Shown here in pieces: positions 1-10,900 of a stretch of DNA of 38,402 nucleotides (position 1 is its first letter; the number at the start of each line of letters is the position of its first letter). Position numbers and translations under genes: made by a program. The notes beneath the pieces are model-generated. The model was not told where the DNA came from, made no database searches, and worked only from the letters and a program-made list of their open reading frames with translations. Source of the stretch: Pseudomonadota bacterium (GTDB lineage Bacteria; Pseudomonadota; Alphaproteobacteria; Sphingomonadales; Sphingomonadaceae); NCBI GenBank assembly GCA_018240865.1, contig JAFEEY010000035.1:1-38402 (forward strand). The letters are read 5' to 3'.

Positions 1-1
1 C

Positions 2-520
2 ACGCAGATGGCGCTGTTCCTCCACGACAAATCCGTGTGGGATATTTCGCTGGAGCAGGCCGGCTATTTCGTCAGCCTCTATTGGCTGGGCGCAATGATC
101 GGCCGCTTCCTCGGCTCCGGCGCGCTGCTGGTGATGCGCGCGACCTCGGTGCTGCTGCTTGCAGCACTGGTGGCCGCGGCCATGTGTCTCGCAGTATTCG
201 CCGCAGGCAGCGGCGTCGCGATCGGTTATGCCGCGCTGTCGATCGGCCTGTTCAACTCGGTGATGTTCCCGACCATCTTCACACTGACCTTGGAACGCTC
301 GACCGCCGGTGACGAGGCGACCTCCGGCCTGCTCTGCACAGCGATCGTCGGCGGCGCATTTGTGCCGCTGCTGGTTGGCAAGGTTGCCGATCAGTCCGGC
401 CACGCCGCGAGCTTCATCGTGCCGATGCTCTGCTACCTTGCGCTGGCGGTGTTCGCCTGGGCGGCAAGCCGGACTTTTGTCACCGCGCCGCACGGCGCCG
501 CCAAGCCGACATTGCACTGA
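2..520 (+). CDS. MFS sugar transporter, C-terminal part (cut by window start)
   Basis: The reading frame is open from the window edge, so only about the last 170 residues of an inner-membrane transporter are present. At least four hydrophobic stretches are visible. The segment SLYWLGAMIGRFLG near the start and the pattern of helices fit the FHS/FucP-GluP group of major facilitator sugar symporters (family knowledge). The stop codon TGA overlaps the ATG of the GH47 gene (TGATG), so the two are probably translationally coupled. With two mannosidases directly downstream, uptake of mannose or a small mannoside is the likely job, but that substrate is an inference. The first ATG in the window is internal and not the true start. 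Confidence 0.75.
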   Translation, partial: TQMALFLHDKSVWDISLEQAGYFVSLYWLGAMIGRFLGSGALLVMRATSVLLLAALVAAAMCLAVFAAGSGVAIGYAALSIGLFNSVMFPTIFTLTLERSTAGDEATSGLLCTAIVGGAFVPLLVGKVADQSGHAASFIVPMLCYLALAVFAWAASRTFVTAPHGAAKPTLH

Positions 521-1902
521 TGTTTTCGCGCCGATCGCTGATGCGTCACGCGGTGCTTGCCGCTGGCGCGACCGCCCTGCCCGCTGCGGCTCAGCCCAAA
601 CGCGACTGGGCCGCACTCGGCGCCGATGTGAAGGCCGAGATGGTCTGGGCCTGGCGCCATTACCGGGAACGTGCCTGGGGCAAGGATGAGATCAGGCCGG
701 TCAGCGGCACTTTCTCGAGCTTCCCATTGAAGACCGCGCACCTCGGCCTCAGCCTGATCGAAGCGATGGACACGCTGTGGGTGATGGGGCTTGATGCTGA
801 GTTCGCCGACGCCCTCGCCTGGGTGAAGGCAGAACTGAGCTTCGATGTGGACGGCGAAGTCTCTGTATTCGAAACCTCGATCCGGCTGGTCAGCGGCCTC
901 CTCTCCGCGCATCACGCCTGCGGCGACCCGAAGCTGCTGGCGCTTGCGAAGGATCTGGCCGAGCGGCTGCTGCCGGCGTTTCAGACGCCGACCGGCATCC
1001 CCTACCGCTATGTGAACCTGAAGACCGGCGCGGTCCGCGACCCGAAGACCAATCCGGCGGAGACCGGCACCTATCTGCCCGAATGGGGTACGCTCAGCCG
1101 GTTGACCGGCGATGCGCGCTTCGAACAGGCGGCGAAGCGAGCGCTAGTGGCGATGTTCGAGCGGCGGTCGAAGCTCGACCTGCTCGCCGACACGATCGAC
1201 GCGACCACTGGCACATGGCTCAGCAAGCGCGCGACGATCGGGCCGCCGGTCGACAGCTATTACGAGTATCTGTGGGACGGCTGGCAGCTGCTGGGTGACC
1301 GCGACTGCCTCACCATGTACCGCACGCTCACCGCGGCGATCCTGAAGCATCAGCGCGAAGTCCGCGACGGGCGGTTATGGTTCACAACCGTCGATTTCGA
1401 GACAGGCAAAGTCATATCGCGCGAGCAGGACGAGCTGTCCTCCTTCTATGGCGGGCTGCTGGCGCAGGGCGGCAACATGGCGGAGGGCGCGGCCTACACG
1501 CGCGCCTTCGCCTGGCTGCAGGACAAATATGGCGTGCTGCCCGAAGGCTATGACTATGGATCAGGCGCGGTCACGGCCAAAACCAACAATCTACGGCCCG
1601 AACTCGCCGACGCGGCGTTAAACCTGTGGCTGCTCGACGGCCACGAGGAATGGCGCGAGATCGCCCGCACCCACTATCTGAACATGAAGGCGAGCAGCAA
1701 AACCGCCTATGGCTATGCCGCGCTCGCGGACGTCACCGCCAGCCCCAAGGTCCAGCGCGATCATTGCCCCGGCTATTGGTGGTCGGAGCAGATGAAATAT
1801 TATTATCTGATGTTCGCCGATGCGAAGCGGTTCGATTACCGCCGCAATTATCTCTCGACCGAGGGCAATGTGCTGCTCGGGATCAAGCGCGGGGCTGCCT
1901 GA
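520..1902 (+). CDS. Glycoside hydrolase family 47 alpha-1,2-mannosidase, exported
   Basis: The 460-residue protein begins with an RR-containing, Tat-like signal peptide (MFSRRSLMRHAVLAAGATALPAAAQ, about residues 1-25), so periplasmic export is likely. Family GH47 is recognised from EAMDTLWVMGL, SVFETSIRLVSGLLSAH, YLPEWGTLSRLTGD, PVDSYYEYLWDGW and the C-terminal WWSEQMKYYYLMFAD followed by STEGNVL, where Thr447 fits the calcium-coordinating threonine of the family. GH47 enzymes are inverting, calcium-dependent exo-alpha-1,2-mannosidases. They are best known from eukaryotic N-glycan processing and are rarer in bacteria. The start is fixed by the TGATG overlap with the transporter, and the stop overlaps the GH92 start in the same way. 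Confidence 0.88.
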   Translation: MFSRRSLMRHAVLAAGATALPAAAQPKRDWAALGADVKAEMVWAWRHYRERAWGKDEIRPVSGTFSSFPLKTAHLGLSLIEAMDTLWVMGLDAEFADALAWVKAELSFDVDGEVSVFETSIRLVSGLLSAHHACGDPKLLALAKDLAERLLPAFQTPTGIPYRYVNLKTGAVRDPKTNPAETGTYLPEWGTLSRLTGDARFEQAAKRALVAMFERRSKLDLLADTIDATTGTWLSKRATIGPPVDSYYEYLWDGWQLLGDRDCLTMYRTLTAAILKHQREVRDGRLWFTTVDFETGKVISREQDELSSFYGGLLAQGGNMAEGAAYTRAFAWLQDKYGVLPEGYDYGSGAVTAKTNNLRPELADAALNLWLLDGHEEWREIARTHYLNMKASSKTAYGYAALADVTASPKVQRDHCPGYWWSEQMKYYYLMFADAKRFDYRRNYLSTEGNVLLGIKRGAA

Positions 1903-4184
1903 TGCTGTCTTTCCTGCTGGCTGCCGCCCTTGCGACGTCCGGCTTCGATGCGGTCGATCCGTTCATCGGCACCGGCGGCCAGGGCCATACGTTTCCCGGC
2001 GCAGTCGCGCCGTTCGGCATGGTCCAGCTGAGCCCGGACACGGACACAAGCTGCCAAATCCGCGAATGCTACGCCCACGCCGCCGGCTATCGCTACAACG
2101 ACCCGACGATCCAGGGCTTCTCGCACACCCATTTCTCCGGCGCCGGCCATTCGGACCTGGGCGATTTCCTCGTCATGCCGGTCGCGGGCGAGGCAGTGCC
2201 GTTGGAGCCCGGCGACCCGGCCAAGCCCGGCTCCGGCTATCGCTCCCGCTTCGATCACAAGCAAGAGCAGGCACAACCCGGCTATTACGCGGTCAAGCTG
2301 CTGGACAGCGGCGTCGCGGCAGAGATGACGGCGGGCACGCGCATCGGCGTCCATCGCTACACCTTCCCAGCGGGCAAGGCCGCGCATCTGGTGCTCGATC
2401 TGCGCTCGTCGCTCTACAATTATCCGGGCAAGACCATGTGGTCGACAGTGCGGCTGCATTCCGACGGCACCATCACCGGCATGCGCGAGACGCGCGGCTG
2501 GGCGCCGGCGCGCAAGCTGTGGTTCGCTATCCGCTTTTCAGAGCCAGTGGAGGACTGGGCCTTCCTCAATCGCGAAAAGGATATTCCGTACAAGGGCTTC
2601 CGGGGCCCTTCGCGGGGGCAAGATTCCGTGGCGATGTTGGCTGGCCGGGCGCTAGTTGCACGCTTCGATTTTGGCGTGATCAAACGACCGCTGGAAGTGC
2701 GTGTCGCTCTCTCAGGCGTCGACGAGGCCGGTGCGATCCGCAATCTGGACAGCGAGCCTGGCAGCTTCGACGCAATCCGAGCCAAGACCCGAGCCTTATG
2801 GGAGAAGTCGCTCGGCGCCGTCGCAATCGACGCGCGACCGGATACCAAGCGCATGCTCTATACGGCGCTTTACCATGCCTTCATGGCACCCAGCGTGTTT
2901 GGTGACGTGGACGGACGCTGGCGCGGCCCGGACGATGAAGTGCATCTCGCCAAGGGTTTCACCTTCCACTCAACTTTTTCGCTGTGGGACACGTTCCGCG
3001 CCGAACACCCGCTGCTGATCCTGACCCAGCCGGAAAGGCGCAACGCGGATTTCATCAACTCGCTGATCGCCAGCCAGCAGGTGAGCCCGTTCGGCATCCT
3101 TCCCGTCTGGCAATTCCAGGGCCGCGAAACCTGGACGATGATCGGCTACCACGCCGTGCCGGTGATCGCCGACGCCTATCTGAAGGGCATTCGAGGTTTC
3201 GATGCCAGAGTCGCACTGGATGCGATGGTCGCGAGCGCGACCTACGCCCCCTATGGCGGCCTTGGCGACTATATGAAGCTGGGCTTCGTGCCGATCGACC
3301 GCGAGCCGGAAGCCGCGTCCAAGACCGTCGAATACGCCTATGACGACTGGACGATCGCGCGGATGGCCGAGGCGATGGGCCGCCCCGATATCGCCAAGGC
3401 CTTTTCCGCCCGCGCGCTCAACTGGCGCAACAGCTTCGATCCTAAGACCGGCTTCCTGCGCGCCCGCAGGGCCGACGGCAGTTTCCGCGAACCGTTCGAC
3501 CCGACCGCGATCAATTACGGCAGCGACTATACCGAGGGGAATGCCTGGCAGTATAGCTGGTTCATGCCGCAGGATCAGGGCGGCCTGATCCGCGTGCTGG
3601 GCGGCGATGCTGCGACCGTTACCAAGCTCGACGCGATGTTCGACTACGACAATTCGAAGCTCGATTATTCCCATGCCGAAGATATCGCGGGACTGATCGG
3701 CCAATATATCCACGGCAACGAGCCGAGCCACCATACCGCCTATCTCTACGCCTATGCCGGAGCGCCCTGGCGAACCCAGGCGCGGCTCGCGCAGATCGTC
3801 TCCAGCCAGTATAAGCCGGCGCCCGATGGCCTCTCCGGCAATGACGATCTCGGCCAGATGTCCGCCTGGCTGATGTTCACCGCGATGGGCTTCTATCCAG
3901 TGGCGCCCGGCAGCAACGAATATGTGATCGGCCGTCCGTTCGCCGACCGCATCGTGCTGAACCTGCCGAACGGAAAGCGCTTCAGGATCGTTGCCGAGAA
4001 CTTGTCAGACGCGAATGTCTATGCCGGTCAGATCGCGCTCAACGGCCGCCCGCTCGATCGCGTGTTCCTCACGCACAAGCAGATCATGGCCGGCGGCGAA
4101 TTGCGCTTTTCGATGCAGAACACGCCAAACCGAAACTGGGGGACGGCGGTGACGGCCCGCCCCTATTCGATGACCGGTTATTGA
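1902..4184 (+). CDS. Glycoside hydrolase family 92 alpha-mannosidase
   Basis: The protein is 760 residues if it starts at the ATG in the TGATG overlap with GH47. The frame is open further upstream, but that part lies inside GH47. A short hydrophobic leader (MLSFLLAAALATSG) suggests a signal peptide. GH92 is identified by FIGTGGQGHTFPGAVAPFGM near the N-terminus, HTHFSGAGHSDLGDFLVMP, GNEPSHHTAYLYAYAGAPW and the near-invariant GNDDLGQMSAWLMF with FYPVAPGSNEY. GH92 enzymes are calcium-dependent exo-alpha-mannosidases, mostly alpha-1,2, and are common in glycan-harvesting operons. Coupling to GH47 suggests joint trimming of alpha-mannosyl chains. A hairpin terminator follows directly. Confidence 0.92.
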   Translation: MLSFLLAAALATSGFDAVDPFIGTGGQGHTFPGAVAPFGMVQLSPDTDTSCQIRECYAHAAGYRYNDPTIQGFSHTHFSGAGHSDLGDFLVMPVAGEAVPLEPGDPAKPGSGYRSRFDHKQEQAQPGYYAVKLLDSGVAAEMTAGTRIGVHRYTFPAGKAAHLVLDLRSSLYNYPGKTMWSTVRLHSDGTITGMRETRGWAPARKLWFAIRFSEPVEDWAFLNREKDIPYKGFRGPSRGQDSVAMLAGRALVARFDFGVIKRPLEVRVALSGVDEAGAIRNLDSEPGSFDAIRAKTRALWEKSLGAVAIDARPDTKRMLYTALYHAFMAPSVFGDVDGRWRGPDDEVHLAKGFTFHSTFSLWDTFRAEHPLLILTQPERRNADFINSLIASQQVSPFGILPVWQFQGRETWTMIGYHAVPVIADAYLKGIRGFDARVALDAMVASATYAPYGGLGDYMKLGFVPIDREPEAASKTVEYAYDDWTIARMAEAMGRPDIAKAFSARALNWRNSFDPKTGFLRARRADGSFREPFDPTAINYGSDYTEGNAWQYSWFMPQDQGGLIRVLGGDAATVTKLDAMFDYDNSKLDYSHAEDIAGLIGQYIHGNEPSHHTAYLYAYAGAPWRTQARLAQIVSSQYKPAPDGLSGNDDLGQMSAWLMFTAMGFYPVAPGSNEYVIGRPFADRIVLNLPNGKRFRIVAENLSDANVYAGQIALNGRPLDRVFLTHKQIMAGGELRFSMQNTPNRNWGTAVTARPYSMTGY

Positions 4185-4189
4185 GCCTT

Positions 4190-4227
4190 GGAACCAGCGC
4201 TCCGGCCTCCGCCGGAACGCTGGTTCC
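4190..4227. terminator. Bidirectional intrinsic-type hairpin terminator
   Basis: A 16-base arm (GGAACCAGCGCTCCGG) and its complement with one mismatch are separated by a 6-base loop. It lies between the convergent ends of the GH92 gene and katG. No long T run follows, only TTCGCCTT, so termination strength is uncertain. It is placed to serve both strands. Confidence 0.75.
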
Positions 4228-4233
4228 TTCGCC

Positions 4234-6498
<2,265 letters not shown>

Positions 6499-6666
6499 TC
6501 AATATTGTTGCGGGAATACAGGCTAGATCGAACGGTTCAGTGACGGAAATGATCAAAGTTGGTCACAATCTCTCGCGCATTCGATCAAAGGACGCTTCCG
6601 CAATTGCCACCGACGCCATTTCGACGACGCCGCAGCTGCATTCTTCCAACATTGCTGCACCGCAAA

Positions 6667-6699
6667 ATACATCTTGTATAATAAGCATTGTATATTATA
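6667..6699. promoter_or_regulatory. AT-rich palindromes upstream of marR, probable operator/promoter
   Basis: In the 228-base katG-marR gap, the 40 bases before the MarR start are strikingly AT-rich. They hold a 13-bp palindrome ATACATCTTGTAT (6667-6679) and overlapping arms TATAATA (6677-6683) and TATTATA (6693-6699). MarR-family proteins often bind such palindromes at their own promoters, so autoregulation of the marR-emrAB operon is the likely role. TATAATA could also be the -10 element. The assignment rests on symmetry and position only. Confidence 0.5.
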
Positions 6700-6708
6700 T
6701 GGCCGCAT

Positions 6709-7158
6709 ATGGCCGACCAGACCGGATTTTTGATCAGTGATGTCGGGCGCCTGCTGCGGCGCAATTTCGACGTGCGCGCGCGCTCGATCGGCGTGACCCG
6801 CCCGCAATGGAAGCTGTTGACGACGCTGGCGAGAAACGAAGGCGCGAACCAGGGGCGGCTTGCCGACCTGATCGACGTCGAACCCATCTCGCTTTGCCGG
6901 ATGATCGACCGGCTTGAAGAAAGCGGCCTTGTCGAACGGCGGACGGACCCCGCCGATCGACGCGCCTGGCGCATCTATCTGACCGAGCAGGCCCACCCGA
7001 TTCTTTCCGAACTGCGCACACTGGCGGACGAATTGCTGGATCAGGCGCTGGACGGACTCTCCGCCCAAGACCGCGCACGGCTGGACGAGTCGCTGCAGCG
7101 GATACGCAAAAATCTGGAAGCATTTGAAGATCAGGGAAGTGAAGTTGCCAATGGCTGA
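6709..7158 (+). CDS. MarR-family transcriptional regulator
   Basis: The 149-residue winged-helix regulator is counted from the ATG at 6709. A TTG at 6688 is in frame, but it lies inside the AT-rich palindrome and is less likely. The core region WKLLTTLARNEGANQGRLADLIDVEP, the recognition-helix part SLCRMIDRLEESGLVERR and the wing DPADRRAWRIYLT match the MarR/SlyA fold. The last residues overlap the start of the EmrA gene, so it leads the efflux operon. It probably represses the operon until a small phenolic or hydrophobic ligand binds, as EmrR/MprA does. The ligand is unknown. Confidence 0.88.
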   Translation: MADQTGFLISDVGRLLRRNFDVRARSIGVTRPQWKLLTTLARNEGANQGRLADLIDVEPISLCRMIDRLEESGLVERRTDPADRRAWRIYLTEQAHPILSELRTLADELLDQALDGLSAQDRARLDESLQRIRKNLEAFEDQGSEVANG

Positions 7159-8221
7159 CGCCGATCGTCCCATCATCGCCCAGCGCGAGCTGGAGGGTAT
7201 CAAGTCCGAAGAAAAATCCGGACGCGGCTGGGCGCGCCTCGCCGTTTTGTTCTCAATTCCGCTCATCATCGTCGCGATCGGCGTTTATCTGTGGCTGACA
7301 TCCGGCCGGTTCGTGTCGACCGACAATGCCTATGTTCAGCAGGACAAGGTGTCTGTGTCGGCGGATGTTGGCGGCCGTATCGTCGAAGTGGCGGTGCGGG
7401 AAAACCAGCACGTCAAAAAAGGCGACCTGCTGTTCCGCATCGACCCAGAGCCGTATCGCATCGCGGTCGAGCAGGCACGGGCCGCGCTCGCCAATGCGCA
7501 GGTCAATGTCCAGACCATGCAGACCGAATATCAGGGGAAGGGCGCCGATATCGAAGGCGCGCGCATCGCGATCCAGCAGGCGCAGGAAGATTTCGGCCGC
7601 CAGTCGGAACTGATGAAGCGCGGCTTCACCACCCGCGCATCCTATCTGAACTCCCAGCACGCGCTGCAGCAGGCAAAGGTTCAGCTTGCCAATGCCCAGG
7701 CGCAGGCGGCGGAGGCGCGCGCCAAGCTGCAGACCGGCGCCGCCGTGCCGGGCGTCAATCCGCAAATCGCCGCGGCTAGGGCTCAGCTCGATCAGGCGCT
7801 TCTGAACCTCAAGCGCACCGAAGTCCGCGCGCCGGCGTCGGGCACGATCAGCCAGTCCGATCGCCTTCAGGTCGGCAACCAGATCATTCAGGCAATGCCG
7901 GCGGTCAGCATCGTCGTCGGTGACCGTGTCTGGGTGGAAGCCAATTTCAAGGAAACCCAGCTCAACAAGGTGCGCGTCGGCCAACCGGCCGAAGTCGAGA
8001 TCGACGCCTATTCGGGCCTGAAGCTCAAGGGTCATGTGTGGAGCTTCGGCGCAGGAACGGGGGCCGAATTCTCAGTGCTGCCGGCCCAGAACGCGAACGG
8101 CAATTGGGTGAAGGTCACGCAGCGCGTGCCGGTGCGGATCGCGATCGACGAGGCTTCGCCGCGGCCGCTGCTCGCCGGCCTCAGCGCGGATGTGAAGGTC
8201 GATGTCCGCGACCACCGCTAG
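7151..8221 (+). CDS. emrA: EmrA-like HlyD/membrane-fusion efflux subunit
   Basis: The 356-residue protein starts at the ATG at 7151, which overlaps the marR stop (ATGGCTGA) and has GGGAAGTGAAG in front. A TTG at 7124 is in frame but lacks such a site. Residues near 30-55 form one transmembrane anchor (LAVLFSIPLIIVAIGVYLWL). FVSTDNAYVQQDKVSVSADV opens the lipoyl/biotinyl-like domain. An alanine- and glutamine-rich coiled-coil hairpin follows, then RAPASGTISQ and a beta-barrel. Membrane-fusion proteins of this type link a DHA2 pump to an outer-membrane TolC channel. No tolC is present here. Confidence 0.9.
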   Translation: MADADRPIIAQRELEGIKSEEKSGRGWARLAVLFSIPLIIVAIGVYLWLTSGRFVSTDNAYVQQDKVSVSADVGGRIVEVAVRENQHVKKGDLLFRIDPEPYRIAVEQARAALANAQVNVQTMQTEYQGKGADIEGARIAIQQAQEDFGRQSELMKRGFTTRASYLNSQHALQQAKVQLANAQAQAAEARAKLQTGAAVPGVNPQIAAARAQLDQALLNLKRTEVRAPASGTISQSDRLQVGNQIIQAMPAVSIVVGDRVWVEANFKETQLNKVRVGQPAEVEIDAYSGLKLKGHVWSFGAGTGAEFSVLPAQNANGNWVKVTQRVPVRIAIDEASPRPLLAGLSADVKVDVRDHR

Positions 8222-9767
8222 CCTTGGCGCTAGTCCCGGCGCCGACGTTCCGGCGACGCCGGTCGAGAATAAGGGTCTGCTGACGGTCGCGGTGATGCTC
8301 GCGACGGTCATGCAGATCCTCGACACGACGATCGCGAACGTCGCCCTGCCCCATATGCAGACCGCGCTGGGCGCCACCGCCGACACGATTACATGGGTGC
8401 TGACCAGCTATATCGTCGCCTCGGCGATAGCGATCCCGATCACCGGCTGGCTGTCCGACCGGTTCGGATCGCGCAACCTGTTCCTGTTCGCGGTCGGTGG
8501 CTTCGTTGTCGCGTCGATGCTGTGCGGGATCGCGACCAGCCTGGAGGAAATGGTGGCGTTCCGGGTGATGCAGGGCATTGCCGCGGCCTTCATCAATCCG
8601 CTGTCGCAAACCGTGATGATGGACATCAACCCGCCCAGCAAACAGGCGCGGGCCATGACCATCTGGGGCCAGGGCATTATGGTGGGCCCGATCCTAGGTC
8701 CGGTGCTGGGCGGCTGGCTGACCGACAATTTCGACTGGCGCTGGTGTTTCTATGTCAACGTTCCGTTCGGCATCGTGACATTCGCGGTGATGTGGGTGCT
8801 GCTGCCATCGAAACCGCTGCGCCCCCGGCGCTTCGATCTTGTCGGTTTCTCGCTGCTCGCGCTCGCGCTGTCCGCCTTCCAGATCATGCTCGATCGCGGT
8901 CAGCAGCTCGACTGGTTCGACAGCTGGGAAGTGCGGATCGAAGCGGGGCTCGCGCTCGCGGCCGCATGGATGTTCGGTGTCCATCTGTTCACGGCGAAGC
9001 ACCCGATGTTCGACCGGGCGGTACTGAACAACCGCAACATGGCGACCGGCCTGTTCTTCATGGTCGTGATCGGTGTCGTCATGTTCGCGACCATGGCGCT
9101 GCTGCCGCCCATGCTGCAGCGCATCTGGGATTATCCGGTGGTCGATGCTGGCATGCTGCTCGCCCCGCGCGGTGTGGGCGTGCTGATCACGATGACGGTG
9201 GCAGGCAAGCTGATGGGCAAGGTCGATCCGCGCTGGCTGGTCGGCACCGGCCTCGCCATCGCCGCCCTGTCGCTGTGGCAGATGACGACCTGGTCGCTGG
9301 GCATGGACCGGACCTGGATCATCATCAGCGGTACGGTGCAGGGTCTCGGCATGGGCCTCGTCTTCATGCCGCTGAACCTGACCGCCTTCGCGACGCTGGA
9401 TCCCAAATACCGCACCGAGGGGGCCAGCCTGCTCAATCTGTTCCGCAGCATCGGCGCGTCGGCGGGCATCTCGGTCGTCACGACGTTCCTCGCCCGCAAC
9501 CTTCAGACCAGCCATGCCGATCTCGCCGGCTATCTGACGCCGTTCAGCCTGCCGGCGGTCGACCCTTCCTACGCCCAGACTTTGGGCGCGGCGGGCGACA
9601 CGATCCTGGCGATGGCCGATGCCGAAGTGAACCGGCAGGCGCTGATGATCGCCTATCTGGACGACTTCAAGCTGATGATGTTCGTGACGATCCTGGCGGT
9701 GCCGCTGGTGATCCTGCTCCGCCGTCCGTCAAGGCGCCCAGATATGCAGCACATGGTGATGGAATAG
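8202..9767 (+). CDS. emrB: EmrB/QacA-type DHA2 multidrug MFS transporter
   Basis: The 521-residue inner-membrane protein has about 14 predicted helices, typical of the DHA2 (14-TMS) drug:H+ antiporters. Motif D1-like LDTTIANVALPHM lies in helix 1, motif A-like GWLSDRFGSRNLFL follows helix 2, and motif C-like GPILGPVLGGWLTD lies in helix 5. The ATG overlaps the emrA stop by 20 bases, so marR-emrA-emrB is one transcription unit exporting toxic amphipathic compounds. The last residues are polar (SRRPDMQHMVME). A spurious longer frame runs through the same DNA and beyond it. Confidence 0.93.
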   Translation: MSATTASLGASPGADVPATPVENKGLLTVAVMLATVMQILDTTIANVALPHMQTALGATADTITWVLTSYIVASAIAIPITGWLSDRFGSRNLFLFAVGGFVVASMLCGIATSLEEMVAFRVMQGIAAAFINPLSQTVMMDINPPSKQARAMTIWGQGIMVGPILGPVLGGWLTDNFDWRWCFYVNVPFGIVTFAVMWVLLPSKPLRPRRFDLVGFSLLALALSAFQIMLDRGQQLDWFDSWEVRIEAGLALAAAWMFGVHLFTAKHPMFDRAVLNNRNMATGLFFMVVIGVVMFATMALLPPMLQRIWDYPVVDAGMLLAPRGVGVLITMTVAGKLMGKVDPRWLVGTGLAIAALSLWQMTTWSLGMDRTWIIISGTVQGLGMGLVFMPLNLTAFATLDPKYRTEGASLLNLFRSIGASAGISVVTTFLARNLQTSHADLAGYLTPFSLPAVDPSYAQTLGAAGDTILAMADAEVNRQALMIAYLDDFKLMMFVTILAVPLVILLRRPSRRPDMQHMVME

Positions 9768-9791
9768 CCGGCGGCTTTTCGGGCGGGGAAG

Positions 9792-9838
9792 TGGTGCTGC
9801 CGGTGAGGATTGAACTCACGACCTCAGCCTTACCAAGG
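9792..9838 (-). other. tRNA-Thr(GGT) 3' fragment, attachment site of an integrated element
   Basis: Read on the minus strand, this is the 3' part of a tRNA. It has anticodon-loop sequence with GGT (Thr), the 3' half of the anticodon stem, a variable region, a perfect T arm (GTGAG, TTCAATC, CTCAC), acceptor strand CGGCAGC, discriminator A and an encoded CCA. The 5' half is absent. Beyond the anticodon loop the sequence cannot pair to complete the stem and instead enters relaxase-coding DNA. Tyrosine integrases commonly recombine in tRNA 3' halves and leave such a partial copy as attL or attR. The intact tRNA should lie outside the window. Confidence 0.82.
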
Positions 9839-10359
9839 GCCGGGACCGTCTCTCCCTCGCCACTCGCTCCGACCTTCCGCTGCACGATCAGGTCACGGCA
9901 CCGGGCGCCACTTGGCTCGACCGCCAGCTCATCGCGCGCGAACCCGTCGCGACCGGCAACGGGTTCGGTATCGGGATCCGCGATGCGCTGGCAGCGCGAT
10001 CGCGAGAGCTGGAAGCCGCCGGCCTCGCCCGCCGGCAGGGCGATGGCTTCCGGTTCGAGCGCGACCTGATCGAGACCCTGCGTGCGCGGGACTTGGCGCA
10101 TGAGACCAAGGCGATCGCCGCGCGCACCGGCCTCGCGCACCGGCCATCGGGCGAAGGCGATCATGTGAGCGGCATCTACCGCGCGCGGGTGACGCTCGCG
10201 TCGGGCCGGTTCGCGATGATCGACGATGGTCTGGGCTTCCAGCTGGTCCCTTGGCGGCCCGCGCTCGATCCGCATCTCGGCAAGCATCTCAACGGCACGA
10301 TGGGACGCGGCGGCAGCGTCGATTGGACGCTCGGCCGTGGCCGGGGTCTGGGGCTATGA
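9839..10359 (+). pseudogene. Truncated relaxase (RlxS/DUF3363 type), C-terminal remnant
   Basis: About 173 codons in one frame run from the tRNA fragment to a TGA. Key segments are TWLDRQLIAREP, FGIGIRDALAARSREL, RHSP-like GLAHRPSGEGDHVSG, YRARVTLASGRFAMIDDGL and the ending DWTLGRGRGLGL. These fit the DUF3363 C-terminal region of alphaproteobacterial relaxases used in conjugative DNA processing. The N-terminal histidine-rich nuclease domain (several hundred residues) is missing, and the frame is blocked by a TGA inside the tRNA part. The protein is therefore almost certainly dead. The break coincides with the attachment-site edge, pointing to deletion or recombination there. Confidence 0.75.
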
Positions 10360-10367
10360 AGCGGCGC

Positions 10368-10880
10368 TCAACCGCGCACCGCGCGCAACGTCTCGATCGG
10401 GAGGATCAGGGTCAGCTCCCCCAGCGGCGACCGCATGAAGCCATGATGCTCATAGAAGCGCGCAGCGGTCTCATCGATCGCGTGGATGGCAATGCCGCGC
10501 GCGCCGGCAATCTCGGACGCCGCGAGACATCGGCCGAGAGCATCGCCCAGAAGGTCGCCGCCCAAGCCCCCTCCCTGCCAATCACGATCGACCGCGAGCC
10601 GCGCGATCAGCAGCAACGGCACTTTATCCGGCATCGCCCGGCGGAGCTTCGCGCTCGGCAGCGCCGCACGCTGCTCCGTCGCGGTGGCGATCGTATAATA
10701 GCCGACGATCCGGAGCGGGTTTGCCACGTCGCAGATGACATAGGTGCGCGCCGACAGACCTTCGCTGGTCCGCGCCCGCTCCTTGAGCCAGCTGTCGAGT
10801 GTCTCGTGACCGGACGCGAAGGGTTCGGCGTCATGCTCCGCGCGCAGCGGTGCCGGTGCAGTCACGGCGCGCATCGTCAT
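10368..10880 (-). CDS. GNAT-family acetyltransferase toxin (TacT/AtaT-like)
   Basis: This 170-residue N-acetyltransferase has the acetyl-CoA-binding motif VDRDWQGGGLGGDLL (Gln102-Gly-x-Gly region) and a late Tyr143 in RFYEHHGF, the usual catalytic tyrosine of TacT-like toxins. FASGHETLDSWLKERA and RIVGYYTIA are typical of the type II GNAT toxins, which acetylate charged tRNAs and stop translation. It lies 20 bases after a DUF1778 antitoxin on the same strand, the standard antitoxin-first order. The start may be ATG 10880 or the ATG two codons on; the ribosome-binding site is weak. It is convergent with the relaxase remnant. No frame break was seen, so it appears intact. Confidence 0.87.
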   Translation of the reverse strand: MTMRAVTAPAPLRAEHDAEPFASGHETLDSWLKERARTSEGLSARTYVICDVANPLRIVGYYTIATATEQRAALPSAKLRRAMPDKVPLLLIARLAVDRDWQGGGLGGDLLGDALGRCLAASEIAGARGIAIHAIDETAARFYEHHGFMRSPLGELTLILPIETLRAVRG

Positions 10881-10900
10881 GCTTCGTCAGCGATCCGAGG

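Noticed and set aside
9792..9838. A complete tRNA gene
   Set aside because: The D arm, the 5' acceptor strand and the 5' half of the anticodon stem are absent; only the 3' part is present.
8393..10069. 558-codon plus-strand frame through emrB and past it
   Set aside because: It is the wrong frame of emrB, with arginine-rich nonsense composition, and crosses the tRNA fragment.
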